A DNA stretch of 5,788 nt from JBBDXA01 sp040902585 (lineage in GTDB: Bacteria; Planctomycetota; Phycisphaerae; Phycisphaerales; Phycisphaeraceae). Position numbers and translations under genes: made by a program. Of this stretch, positions 1 through 5,728 are shown one piece after another. Each line of letters opens with the position of its first letter. Position 1 is the stretch's first letter. Where the stretch lies: positions 1-5,788 of the forward strand of contig JBBDXA010000090.1 of the NCBI GenBank assembly GCA_040902585.1, in the 5' to 3' direction. The notes beneath the pieces were generated by a model. The model made no database searches and had not been told where the DNA came from. It saw only the letters and a program-made list of their open reading frames with translations.

Positions 1-56
1 CTCCGCTTGCCCATGGCACCCCAACTGATCATGCCACATAATAGGGTCACGCCCGG
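1..56. other. Left window edge, no feature seen
   Basis: Downstream of the DUF502 stop. I see no hairpin followed by a T run (on either strand) and no recognisable gene end in these bases. Confidence 0.4.
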
Positions 57-956
57 TCACTTCCGCCGCGGCGCGCTGCCGGCGGGCTGCAAAGGTGCCT
101 CATCGTCGCCCTGCTTCTTCCCGTCAGGCAGTTCCACCGTATCGCCGCCAAGCACGAGCGTGCCATCGACCGTCGGCCCGAGTACGCCGCCCGAAAGGAT
201 GCGCTTCAACGCTTCATCGATGGTGATCGGCAGGTTGATGATCTCCTCGGCGGGCACGATCACGGCATATCCCGTGCCCATCGGCGTGCTCGGCAGGTAA
301 ACCGTCACGCAGCGCTTGCCGGCCATGCGATCGACCACATCCCATGAGCCGCCCGTGACCAGGCCGATCGACCACATGCCTTTGCGCGGGTACTCCACGG
401 CGACGACGCGCTGGAAGCGCTTCTTCTGTTCCTTGTCGCCAAAGAAATAATCAGTGAGCTGCTTGACAGCCGGATAGACACTGCGAACCAGCGGCAGGCG
501 CTGAAGCATGCGCTCGCCGCGGTAGTAGATCTGATTGCCGATGAAGCTGCCCAGGATGCCGCCGGCGAGGTAGACGATGACGATGACCAGCACGACGCCG
601 ATCAGGTCCAGCGGATAGAGCGAGCGACGCCAGATGTAGAGGAGCTTGTCCTTGCGGGTCTGGTATTCGAGTTCGGACTGGTACTTGCCCTCGCGATCCA
701 ATTCGCGGCGTTCGCGCGGATCGAGCCGGGCGCGGTACTCCTCGCGCTCCTGCGGCGAAGCGGTCGGATAGTTGCTGAAGCGCAGCACCAGGTTGCGAAT
801 GCCCTGGTTGATCGGCTCGGCGATGGTGTTGTCCAGGAAGTTGTAAGCCGCGATGATGATCCATACCGTCAGGATCGTGGGCATGACGATCGCCAGCCCG
901 CGGATGAAGAACCGCTTGAAGTTCTCGAAAAAAGTTTCCCTGCGGCCATCGGGCAT
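57..956 (-). CDS. DUF502 family two-pass membrane protein
   Basis: A 299-residue protein that I assign to the DUF502 family of bacterial inner-membrane proteins, whose biochemical role is not established. Two hydrophobic segments are visible, roughly residues 19-39 and 117-140. The family-like conserved core follows the second one: PLVRSVYPAVKQ (155-166), VEYPRKGMWSIGLVTG (187-202), a VYLPSTP segment (219-225) followed by a short hydrophobic strand, and ITIDEALKRILSGG (244-257). Between the two membrane segments lies a strongly charged stretch (about 66-111, rich in Arg and Glu) that looks like an insertion or long loop compared with the short linker I expect in this family. The C-terminal tail from about 276 is polar and probably disordered. 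The ATG start is supported by GAGG six bases upstream. It is transcribed divergently from trmL. Family assignment is fairly sure; function is unknown. Confidence 0.88.
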   Translation of the reverse strand: MPDGRRETFFENFKRFFIRGLAIVMPTILTVWIIIAAYNFLDNTIAEPINQGIRNLVLRFSNYPTASPQEREEYRARLDPRERRELDREGKYQSELEYQTRKDKLLYIWRRSLYPLDLIGVVLVIVIVYLAGGILGSFIGNQIYYRGERMLQRLPLVRSVYPAVKQLTDYFFGDKEQKKRFQRVVAVEYPRKGMWSIGLVTGGSWDVVDRMAGKRCVTVYLPSTPMGTGYAVIVPAEEIINLPITIDEALKRILSGGVLGPTVDGTLVLGGDTVELPDGKKQGDDEAPLQPAGSAPRRK

Positions 957-962
957 GGCGAT

Positions 963-966
963 CCTC
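963..966 (-). promoter_or_regulatory. Ribosome binding site of the DUF502 gene
   Basis: On the minus strand GAGG sits six bases before the ATG at 954-956. This is normal Shine-Dalgarno spacing and supports that start. Confidence 0.6.
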
Positions 967-1045
967 GTAAGCGACCTGTAATTACGCGATCGATACTACC
1001 ATAGGCGGAAAGCGGGAGGCGGGAGACAGGAGACAGAGGTCAGAC

Positions 1046-1081
1046 CAAGCCCGGTGGCGAGCCCGCGAGCCGTCGGGGTAT
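1046..1081 (+). repeat. Left arm of inverted repeat, REP-like hairpin
   Basis: This arm can fold on its own: CCCGGTGGC (1050-1058) pairs with GCCGTCGGG (1069-1077), nine pairs including two G-T, closing a 10-nt loop. It also contains GCGAGCC twice (1057-1063 and 1065-1071). Compared with the other arm it differs at five positions: three lie in this stem and keep pairing, two lie in the loop. Confidence 0.7.
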
Positions 1082-1109
1082 TTGTTGTGAGCATTCCATT
1101 CCTGCGCCG

Positions 1110-1145
1110 ATACCCCAACGGCTCGGGGACTCGCCATTGGGCTTG
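1110..1145 (-). repeat. Right arm of inverted repeat, REP-like hairpin
   Basis: This is the inverted partner of the left arm. Read on the plus strand, CCCAACGGC (1114-1122) faces GCCATTGGG (1133-1141) around a 10-nt loop; all positions pair except one C-A, which is a G-T pair on the opposite strand. The G-C pair at the fourth stem position of the left arm is A-T here, so both sides changed together. Confidence 0.7.
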
Positions 1146-1203
1146 ACTGTTGCGTCTGCCCGTCCTGCCTGACCCCTGACCCCTGACTCCTGTCCCCCTC
1201 CCC

Positions 1204-1662
1204 ATGTTCCACGTCGCCCTCTATCAACCGAGCATCCCGCCCAACACCGGCAACATCGGCCGCCAGTGCGTGGGCATGAACGTGCACCTGCATCTCATTG
1301 GCCCGCTTGCCATCGACCTTTCCGCACAGGCGACCAAACGGGCCGGCCTCGACTATTGGAAAGACCTCAAGCTCACCGTTCACGACACGCCTGATGCTTT
1401 CCTTCAGTGGCTCGGCGACCGCCAGCCCTGGCTCATCAGCAAGCACGGCAAACTGCGCTACGACCGCGTGCCCTACCGCCGCGATGATGTGCTCCTCTTG
1501 GGCAACGAAGTCACCGGCCTGCCCGATGCCTGGCACCAGCGCTGGCCCGAGCGCGTCGCCTACGTGCCCATTCTCGGCCCGGTCCGCAGCTACAACCTCG
1601 CCAACACCGCCGCCATCGTCATGGCTCAGTGCTGCCTCACCGCGGGCCTTTACGACGAATGA
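1204..1662 (+). CDS. trmL: tRNA (cytidine/uridine(34)-2'-O)-methyltransferase TrmL
   Basis: A SPOUT-class (SpoU family) RNA methyltransferase of 152 residues, close to the usual TrmL length of about 155. In characterised members it transfers a methyl group from S-adenosylmethionine to the 2'-OH of the wobble nucleotide of tRNA-Leu isoacceptors, in the cytoplasm as a knotted dimer. The three SpoU motifs are visible: IPPNTGNIGR (11-20), LLLGNEVTGLP (97-107, cofactor-binding knot) and VRSYNLANTAAIVM (127-140, with Arg128, Ser129 and Asn131). KRAGLDYW (45-52) matches the family's RAGLDY segment. The start gives the normal N-terminus, but no Shine-Dalgarno is present: the bases before ATG are C-rich repeat sequence, so initiation may be leaderless-like or SD-independent. 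It diverges from the DUF502 gene and is followed by tal on the same strand after 119 bp. Confidence 0.95.
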   Translation: MFHVALYQPSIPPNTGNIGRQCVGMNVHLHLIGPLAIDLSAQATKRAGLDYWKDLKLTVHDTPDAFLQWLGDRQPWLISKHGKLRYDRVPYRRDDVLLLGNEVTGLPDAWHQRWPERVAYVPILGPVRSYNLANTAAIVMAQCCLTAGLYDE

Positions 1663-1666
1663 ACGC

Positions 1667-1672
1667 TACAAT
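1667..1672 (+). promoter_or_regulatory. Possible -10 box upstream of tal
   Basis: TACAAT within GCTACAATG, directly after the trmL stop, is one base from the TATAAT consensus. No good -35 hexamer lies at 16-18 bp, so this is a weak candidate. It would give tal its own promoter with a leader of about 100 nt. Confidence 0.3.
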
Positions 1673-1768
1673 GCGGACGGGTTGCGTCCTGATAAGTGTC
1701 GCATCGTTAAGGTGGCACTCGCGCATGAGCCGATATCGGGACTATCACTTTCAAGCAACACTTGCACC

Positions 1769-1775
1769 AAAGGAG
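1769..1775 (+). promoter_or_regulatory. Strong ribosome binding site of tal
   Basis: AAAGGAG lies six bases before the ATG at 1782. It is the strongest Shine-Dalgarno in the window and decides the tal start against in-frame ATGs further upstream. Confidence 0.85.
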
Positions 1776-1781
1776 TCGACG

Positions 1782-2756
1782 ATGAACCTTCTCGAACAGC
1801 TTCGCAAAATGACGGTGGTGGTCGCGGACACCGGCGACATCGACGCCATCGCCCAGCACAAGCCGCAGGATGCAACGACCAACCCTTCGCTCATTTTCAA
1901 GGCGGCCCAGATGCCGCAGTATCAGAAGCTCATCGACAGCGCCCTGGCCTGGGCGGAGAATCAGAAGGGCACCGCCGACGAGAAGCTGGACAAATGCCTC
2001 GACAAGCTCTGCGTCAACTTCGGCCTTGAGATTCTCAAGATCGTGCCCGGCCGCGTCTCGACCGAAGTGCCAGCCGCGCTTTCGTTTGATACGGATGGGA
2101 CGGTCGAACGCGCCCGTCAACTCATTGCGCTCTACGCCGAGGCCGGCATCGACAAGAAACGCATCCTGATCAAGATGGCATCGACGTGGGAAGGCATCAA
2201 GGCGGGCGAGAAGCTGGAGCAGGAAGGCATCCGCTGCAACCTGACGCTGCTGTTCAGCTTCGCGCAGGCGGTGGCGTGTGCCGAGGCGGGCGTGCAGCTC
2301 ATCAGCCCGTTCGTCGGTCGCATTTATGACTGGTACAAGAAGAGCGAAGGCGTGGCGGACATTCCCGCGGACAAGGACCCGGGCGTCGCTTCCGTGACGA
2401 GCATCTACAACTACTACAAGAAGTACGGCTACAAGACCGAAGTCATGGGCGCCAGCTTCCGCAAGACGGAACAGATCATCGGCCTGGCGGGCAGCGACCT
2501 GCTCACGATCGCGCCGGACCTGCTGGTGAAGCTCGCTTCAACCGAAGGCACGCTCGAACGCAAGCTCGATGCCGCCGCCGCCAAGGGCATGACCATCGAC
2601 AAGGTGAACATGACGGAGAAGAACTTCCGCTGGCACCACAACGAAGATGCGATGGCAACGGACAAGCTGGCCGAAGGCATCCGCGCGTTCCATGCGGACA
2701 TGCAGAAGCTGCGGGCGTATGTGGCCAAGCGCATGGGCGTGGCGGTGGCGGTGTAA
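1782..2756 (+). CDS. tal: Transaldolase (TalB type)
   Basis: Cytoplasmic enzyme of the non-oxidative pentose phosphate pathway. It moves a dihydroxyacetone unit from sedoheptulose 7-phosphate to glyceraldehyde 3-phosphate, giving erythrose 4-phosphate and fructose 6-phosphate. The protein has 324 residues, near the 317 of E. coli TalB. The Schiff-base lysine is Lys131 in RILIKMASTW; the other catalytic-site residues line up with E. coli positions minus one: Asp16 (VADTGD), Asn34 (ATTNPSL) and Glu95 (RVSTEVPAAL). NLTLLFSFAQA, ISPFVGRIYDWYK and MGASFRK are further family blocks. Translation from 1782 is chosen because of the strong ribosome binding site and because residues start as in known transaldolases; the frame is open further upstream, but that extension is non-homologous. 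The next gene starts 12 bp downstream on the same strand with no terminator visible between, so co-transcription is likely. Confidence 0.97.
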   Translation: MNLLEQLRKMTVVVADTGDIDAIAQHKPQDATTNPSLIFKAAQMPQYQKLIDSALAWAENQKGTADEKLDKCLDKLCVNFGLEILKIVPGRVSTEVPAALSFDTDGTVERARQLIALYAEAGIDKKRILIKMASTWEGIKAGEKLEQEGIRCNLTLLFSFAQAVACAEAGVQLISPFVGRIYDWYKKSEGVADIPADKDPGVASVTSIYNYYKKYGYKTEVMGASFRKTEQIIGLAGSDLLTIAPDLLVKLASTEGTLERKLDAAAAKGMTIDKVNMTEKNFRWHHNEDAMATDKLAEGIRAFHADMQKLRAYVAKRMGVAVAV

Positions 2757-2759
2757 GAT

Positions 2760-2763
2760 GGAG
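2760..2763 (+). promoter_or_regulatory. Weak ribosome binding site of the ATPase gene
   Basis: GGAG sits five bases before the ATG at 2769, in the 12-bp gap after the tal stop. There is no room for a promoter in this gap, so any dedicated promoter would have to lie inside tal. Confidence 0.5.
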
Positions 2764-2768
2764 ATGCC

Positions 2769-3794
2769 ATGCTGACTCAGATTGACTTCCAGAACTTCAA
2801 GGCGTTGCAGAACACATCACTGCCTCTCCAACGCCTTACTTTATTGGTTGGGCCGAATGGGAGCGGGAAGTCGACGGCCCTTGCCGCACTACGATGCGCA
2901 CAGGACAAGAATGTGCCGTTCGACCGTTTCCGAACGATCGGCGTTCCCGCAACCGACCCCGTCTCAATTAGTTTCAAGTTTCACATCGATTCCGTTGACG
3001 TTTCCAAGCGAATCGAGTCGGCGTCGCCGAACAAACCTACTGCGGATCGCTTCCATTTTGAGACAAATGACGATCGAGCGCGCACCACCCAACAAAAGCG
3101 CATCGAGGAGTTTTTCAGTTCCGTCCGATTCTTTCGATTAAGCGCGGCGCGAATCGCCCAACCCGTTGTCGTACCCAAGGGCGCGGTCGAGCTGATGGAG
3201 GATGGGCGCAACCTCGCGGGGGTACTGATCGCTCTGCGCGAAGATCATCCCGGTCGCTTCGCGTCAGCGGAATCCGAGTTGCGCAGTTGGTTGCCCGAGT
3301 ATGAGGGAATTAATTTTGATCGTAACCAAGGCCAAGAGGGCCAACTTGCAATTAAACTTCGCAGGCCCAACGGACATGGAGCTATTCCGGCAAACGAGCT
3401 TTCCGATGGAACACTTCTTGCACTGGCGATGGTAACGCTGGGTCACCTGCCCAATCCCCCGGCTTTTGTGTGCATTGAGGAGCCGGATCACGGCATTCAC
3501 CCGCGACTGCTCCGTGATGTCTGCATGGGACTTCATCGGCTTGCGTTTCCCGAAGAGTTTGGAGATAGCCGAGCCGCCGTACAAGTGCTAATTACCAGTC
3601 ACTCACCCTACATGCTCGATCTCTTCCGTGAGCATCCTGAACGAGTCGTGATTGCCGAGAAGGATGAAAAACAGTTTCGGTCGACGTTCAAACGGCTCGA
3701 TACAGTGCCACACTTTCATGACATACTCGGCGAAGCGTCGCTTGGTGATGCCTGGTACACCGGTGTCTTTGGTGGAGTCCCGGCGGCACGATGA
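2769..3794 (+). CDS. AAA_21/OLD-type ABC ATPase, likely first subunit of a two-gene defence-like module
   Basis: A 341-residue ATPase of the SMC/RecF/OLD-like ABC superfamily. It begins MLTQIDFQNFKAL, the typical first strand of this group. It has a Walker A GPNGSGKS (28-35), an ABC signature-like ELSDGT (210-215), a Walker B FVCIEEP (233-239, acidic Glu237/Glu238) with HGIHP after it, and an H-loop TSHSP (276-280, His278). It ends with SLGDAWYTGVFGGVP (324-338), a tail I associate with AAA_21 ATPases. Unlike full-length OLD proteins it has no C-terminal TOPRIM nuclease domain; the next gene, overlapping by ATGA, may supply it. Known relatives act in phage defence (OLD, GajA, AriA of PARIS), sensing or clamping DNA or phage proteins under ATP control. 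The biochemical class is well supported; the defence role is inference. GC is locally lower than in tal (24 G/C of 60 at 3301-3360). Confidence 0.9.
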   Translation: MLTQIDFQNFKALQNTSLPLQRLTLLVGPNGSGKSTALAALRCAQDKNVPFDRFRTIGVPATDPVSISFKFHIDSVDVSKRIESASPNKPTADRFHFETNDDRARTTQQKRIEEFFSSVRFFRLSAARIAQPVVVPKGAVELMEDGRNLAGVLIALREDHPGRFASAESELRSWLPEYEGINFDRNQGQEGQLAIKLRRPNGHGAIPANELSDGTLLALAMVTLGHLPNPPAFVCIEEPDHGIHPRLLRDVCMGLHRLAFPEEFGDSRAAVQVLITSHSPYMLDLFREHPERVVIAEKDEKQFRSTFKRLDTVPHFHDILGEASLGDAWYTGVFGGVPAAR

Positions 3795-4459
3795 AGATCG
3801 CTCTCCTTTGCGAGTCACCGGTTGATGAGGCTGCCGTGAAAGTCCTCGTCGAAACTGTCCTTGCAACGCCTGTCCAATGGATTTCGCACAAGATTCTCGT
3901 TGGGCGCGGTGGCGGGTTCGGGGCCATCCTCAAGGGCATTTCAATCGCGATCAGGGCGCTTCATTACAACAGTGAGGCAGACGCCATCGTCGTAGTCATT
4001 GACTCCGACAACACGCCCATCCACGGTGTCACCCATCTTTCCGAAGGTGAAGCAGCCAGGGATTGTCGCGTGTGCGAGATTCTCACTGAGTTGGATAAGT
4101 TTCATCGACACCTCACACCGCCACAGGGGCCTCGATTGAGGCTTGCAGTCGGCCAACCTGTGCCATGCCTCGAAGCATGGCTCTTGTACGGTCGTGATCC
4201 TCACGTGGGGGAAGCCCAATGGCGTCGTGTCGTGACCGAGGCCGGTTTGAAGGGACGGGAGTCCACTGCCAGCTTCAAAAAGCGATTGAAGCAGGAGGTA
4301 TTCGGAACTGATGGACCGCCGCCACTCGATGCGGGTGAAGTAGCTACGAGGCAAGCTCGGCGCGTGACGACCGACCTTGATGGGTTCGAGCTGCGATTTC
4401 CGTCAGGCTTCGGCCTGTTTCGAGCGAAGCTTCGCTCCTGGGCGGATGGGTCTACTTGA
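3791..4459 (+). CDS. Small TOPRIM-like protein paired with the ATPase
   Basis: A 222-residue protein that I cannot assign to a named gene. The N-terminal layout fits a TOPRIM-like fold: strand KIALLCESPVDE with acidic Glu8 (and Glu13), then a hydrophobic strand AIVVVIDSD ending in Asp71-x-Asp73, the usual metal-binding pair. PCLEAWLL (125-132) resembles the EAWLL segment seen in DUF4276-like and other TOPRIM-like partners of ATPases. A Gly-rich GRGGGFG stretch (38-44) precedes the DxD strand, and a basic region (about 155-169) follows. Its start codon overlaps the ATPase stop (ATGA), which indicates translational coupling and matched production. By analogy with AriB of PARIS and the TOPRIM half of OLD it may be a metal-dependent nuclease effector, but cleavage is not shown by the sequence. 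The 3' end of the gene carries two hairpin sequences. It converges on the next gene with a 5-bp gap. Confidence 0.75.
   Translation: MKIALLCESPVDEAAVKVLVETVLATPVQWISHKILVGRGGGFGAILKGISIAIRALHYNSEADAIVVVIDSDNTPIHGVTHLSEGEAARDCRVCEILTELDKFHRHLTPPQGPRLRLAVGQPVPCLEAWLLYGRDPHVGEAQWRRVVTEAGLKGRESTASFKKRLKQEVFGTDGPPPLDAGEVATRQARRVTTDLDGFELRFPSGFGLFRAKLRSWADGST
4404..4420 (+). terminator. Possible UUCG-hairpin terminator inside the TOPRIM-like gene
   Basis: CAGGC (4404-4408) and GCCTG (4413-4417) form a 5-bp GC-rich stem closed by the very stable tetraloop TTCG, followed by TTT. The stem is short and the T run is only three, so termination would be weak at best. It lies within the coding sequence, which is understandable because only 5 bp separate the two converging genes. 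Confidence 0.3.
4422..4437. repeat. Perfect 16-bp palindrome at the convergent gene ends
   Basis: GAGCGAAGCTTCGCTC is a perfect palindrome, two bases after the UUCG hairpin and within the last codons of the TOPRIM-like gene. It could cruciform, bind a dimeric protein, or contribute to bidirectional transcription arrest. Confidence 0.6.
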
Positions 4460-4464
4460 CAGAT

Positions 4465-5715
4465 TCAAGCATTCCGTCCCTCTCGTATCATCCGATTGCC
4501 CTCTTCGCGAATCTGAACCCAATCGTCTTTCGTCATCGGTGTTGATGGCCCGCTCTCGATTCCTTCGATGATCGCATCCTCCAACTCCTTGCGTGTTCGC
4601 GCCTCCTGTTCCCGCAACATCCCCAACGGACTCTCTCTGTTCTCCAGCGGTATCTTCACCGGCTTGCCGCCCTGCCGGTGTGACTCGAACACCGACACGA
4701 TCATCTCCGTGCTCGTCCGCGCTTCGTACACGCTTGCCTCCGGTTGCCGGTCGTTCTCAGCTGCGCTGATCAGGTCGCGCACGGCGAGGATGTTGCCGCC
4801 CATCAGACCGCCATCCTTCAAAGGCTCGGGCTTGCCGATGCCCGCGCTGCTGACATCAACCCACTGCTTGCCTGTGCGACCCGGTGACCACGAAGAGTCT
4901 TCGAGAATCTTCACGCTGGGCAGGTGCCCCGTGAGAATTTCGATGATGCCTTTGGAGCCATAGATCTGTAGGCCGAAGCGCGAAGGGTTGCCCGCCCTGC
5001 CGCGCACGCTGTCGAATGTCGCCGTCGCGCCGTCCGCCATGCCGTAGTGCGCATGGACTTCATCACCGGCGAGCAGGCCGATGCCTTCGGGGCCGTTCTT
5101 CACGTGCTCCTTCGTCACGGGCTTGCCGCCTTCGAAGACACGGGCCATGCACCAGAGCGGATCGCCCGCGAAGTAGTTGATGAGATTGAAGACATGCGTG
5201 CCCAGCACCCACAGGTCTTCGCCGCCGCCGCGGGTGTCTTCCTTGCCGCGCCCGCGATACTCCAGCACCGTGCCGATCTTCCCTTCGCGGATGAGCTGCT
5301 TCACCACGGGCAGCTTCGGGCTGTAGCGCGTCTGAAAACCGATGGCGAGTTTCACCTTGTGCTTCTCGCAGGCCGCGACGATCGCATCGGCTTCCTTCAT
5401 CGTCCGACACATCGGCTTCTCCAGCCAGATGTGAATGCCTCGGCTCGCGCACTCGATCGCCATCTCCGCATGCCGATCCAGCCAGCGCTGGCAGATGGAA
5501 ACGAACTGCGGCTTCTCTTTGTCCAGCATCTCGCGGTAGTCTTCGTAACCCTTCTCGACGCCGAGCCGTTTCAACTCAGCCGCGAGGCCCTGCTTGTGAT
5601 CGTCCGCGACGGCGATGATTTCACACTCGGGAATCTGTTGCCAGACTTTGTCGTGGTCGTGGCCGTAGTTGCCTTTGGTGGTGGAGCCGATGACGGCGCA
5701 GCGGTATTTGGGCAT
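4465..5715 (-). CDS. Gfo/Idh/MocA family NAD(P)-dependent oxidoreductase
   Basis: A 416-residue dehydrogenase of the Gfo/Idh/MocA family; members oxidise or reduce sugars, inositols and related polyols using NAD(P)H. The substrate cannot be read here. The N-terminal Rossmann domain starts YRCAVIGSTTKG (4-15), a variant of GxGxxG, with the second strand ending IIAVADDH (33-40). The catalytic EKP motif is Glu99-Lys100-Pro101 in IWLEKPMCRT. AIGFQTRYSP (124-133) begins the C-terminal sheet domain, and GTHVFNLINYFAG (172-184) is the GxHxxD-type active-site helix with Asn177 where Asp is usual. GRGKEDTRGGGEDLW (155-169) resembles planctomycete members of the family. No signal peptide is evident, so a cytoplasmic location is likely. 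The ATG at 5713-5715 is chosen over an in-frame TTG at 5727, because GGAG lies six bases before the ATG and would overlap the TTG. Family is sure, specificity unknown. Confidence 0.92.
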   Translation of the reverse strand: MPKYRCAVIGSTTKGNYGHDHDKVWQQIPECEIIAVADDHKQGLAAELKRLGVEKGYEDYREMLDKEKPQFVSICQRWLDRHAEMAIECASRGIHIWLEKPMCRTMKEADAIVAACEKHKVKLAIGFQTRYSPKLPVVKQLIREGKIGTVLEYRGRGKEDTRGGGEDLWVLGTHVFNLINYFAGDPLWCMARVFEGGKPVTKEHVKNGPEGIGLLAGDEVHAHYGMADGATATFDSVRGRAGNPSRFGLQIYGSKGIIEILTGHLPSVKILEDSSWSPGRTGKQWVDVSSAGIGKPEPLKDGGLMGGNILAVRDLISAAENDRQPEASVYEARTSTEMIVSVFESHRQGGKPVKIPLENRESPLGMLREQEARTRKELEDAIIEGIESGPSTPMTKDDWVQIREEGNRMIREGRNA

Positions 5716-5721
5716 GACGGT

Positions 5722-5725
5722 CTCC
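5722..5725 (-). promoter_or_regulatory. Ribosome binding site deciding the oxidoreductase start
   Basis: On the minus strand GGAG is six bases before ATG 5713-5715. The upstream TTG alternative (5725-5727) overlaps this site and has only repeat sequence in front of it, so the ATG is the better start. Confidence 0.7.
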
Positions 5726-5728
5726 AAA

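Larger units (their letters stand above)
1015..1195. repeat. Nested inverted repeat element: heptad tracts around a paired REP-like hairpin
   Basis: The outer parts are short tandem heptads in inverted orientation. On the left are GGAGGCG, GGAGACA, GGAGACA, GAGGTCA (1015-1042); on the right are CCTGACC, CCTGACC, CCTGACT, CCTGTCC (1168-1195), the complement-like form. The inner parts are two 36-bp inverted arms, 1046-1081 and 1110-1145, identical at 31 of 36 positions when one is reverse-complemented, around a 28-nt spacer. The overall shape is that of a BIME (two inverted REP units) or a small MITE. It encodes no transposase. Similar GC-rich palindromes and G-rich heptads occur, as far as I recall, between genes in planctomycete genomes; I could not check this. 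The element ends within 10 bases of the trmL start codon. Confidence 0.8.
957..1203. other. Divergent intergenic region filled by a repeat element
   Basis: This 247-bp gap separates the divergent DUF502 and trmL genes. About 1015-1195 is occupied by a nested palindromic repeat element (described separately). Only about 957-1007 remains as ordinary upstream sequence for the DUF502 gene. It holds GAGG (963-966, minus strand) as ribosome binding site, a perfect 8-bp palindrome GTAATTAC (978-985), and a possible minus-strand -10 box TAGTAT (993-998) without a recognisable -35 partner. No promoter for trmL can be separated from the repeat. An open frame crossing the element on the minus strand looks non-coding. 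Confidence 0.7.

Noticed and set aside
1046..1145. Long hairpin as an intrinsic terminator or riboswitch
   Set aside because: There is no T run after the stem on either strand, it lies between divergent genes rather than after one, and no known riboswitch core is visible.
996..1205. Minus-strand open frame across the repeat element
   Set aside because: It is a low-complexity reading of the inverted repeat, has no ribosome binding site that I can see, and overlaps the trmL start.
982..1536. Minus-strand 184-residue open frame opposite trmL
   Set aside because: Shadow of the real trmL gene on the other strand; the protein has no recognisable motif.
1629..1781. N-terminal extension of tal to an upstream in-frame ATG
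   Set aside because: It would overlap the end of trmL and adds 51 residues unlike transaldolases; the strong AAAGGAG site fits the ATG at 1782.
1298..2029. Plus-strand 243-residue open frame spanning trmL and tal
   Set aside because: Out-of-frame shadow in high-GC sequence (Ser/Pro/Ala/Arg-rich), crossing two well-supported genes.
3941..4354. Minus-strand open frame opposite the TOPRIM-like gene
   Set aside because: No motif or ribosome binding site; the plus-strand reading has ATGA coupling and TOPRIM-like motifs.
2769..4459. Gabija or retron assignment for the module
   Set aside because: No UvrD-like helicase, reverse transcriptase or msr/msd RNA is present, and the nuclease-like domain is a separate protein.
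5716..5727. TTG start for the oxidoreductase four codons upstream
   Set aside because: The TTG overlaps the GGAG site that serves the ATG at 5713-5715, and the added residues have no support.
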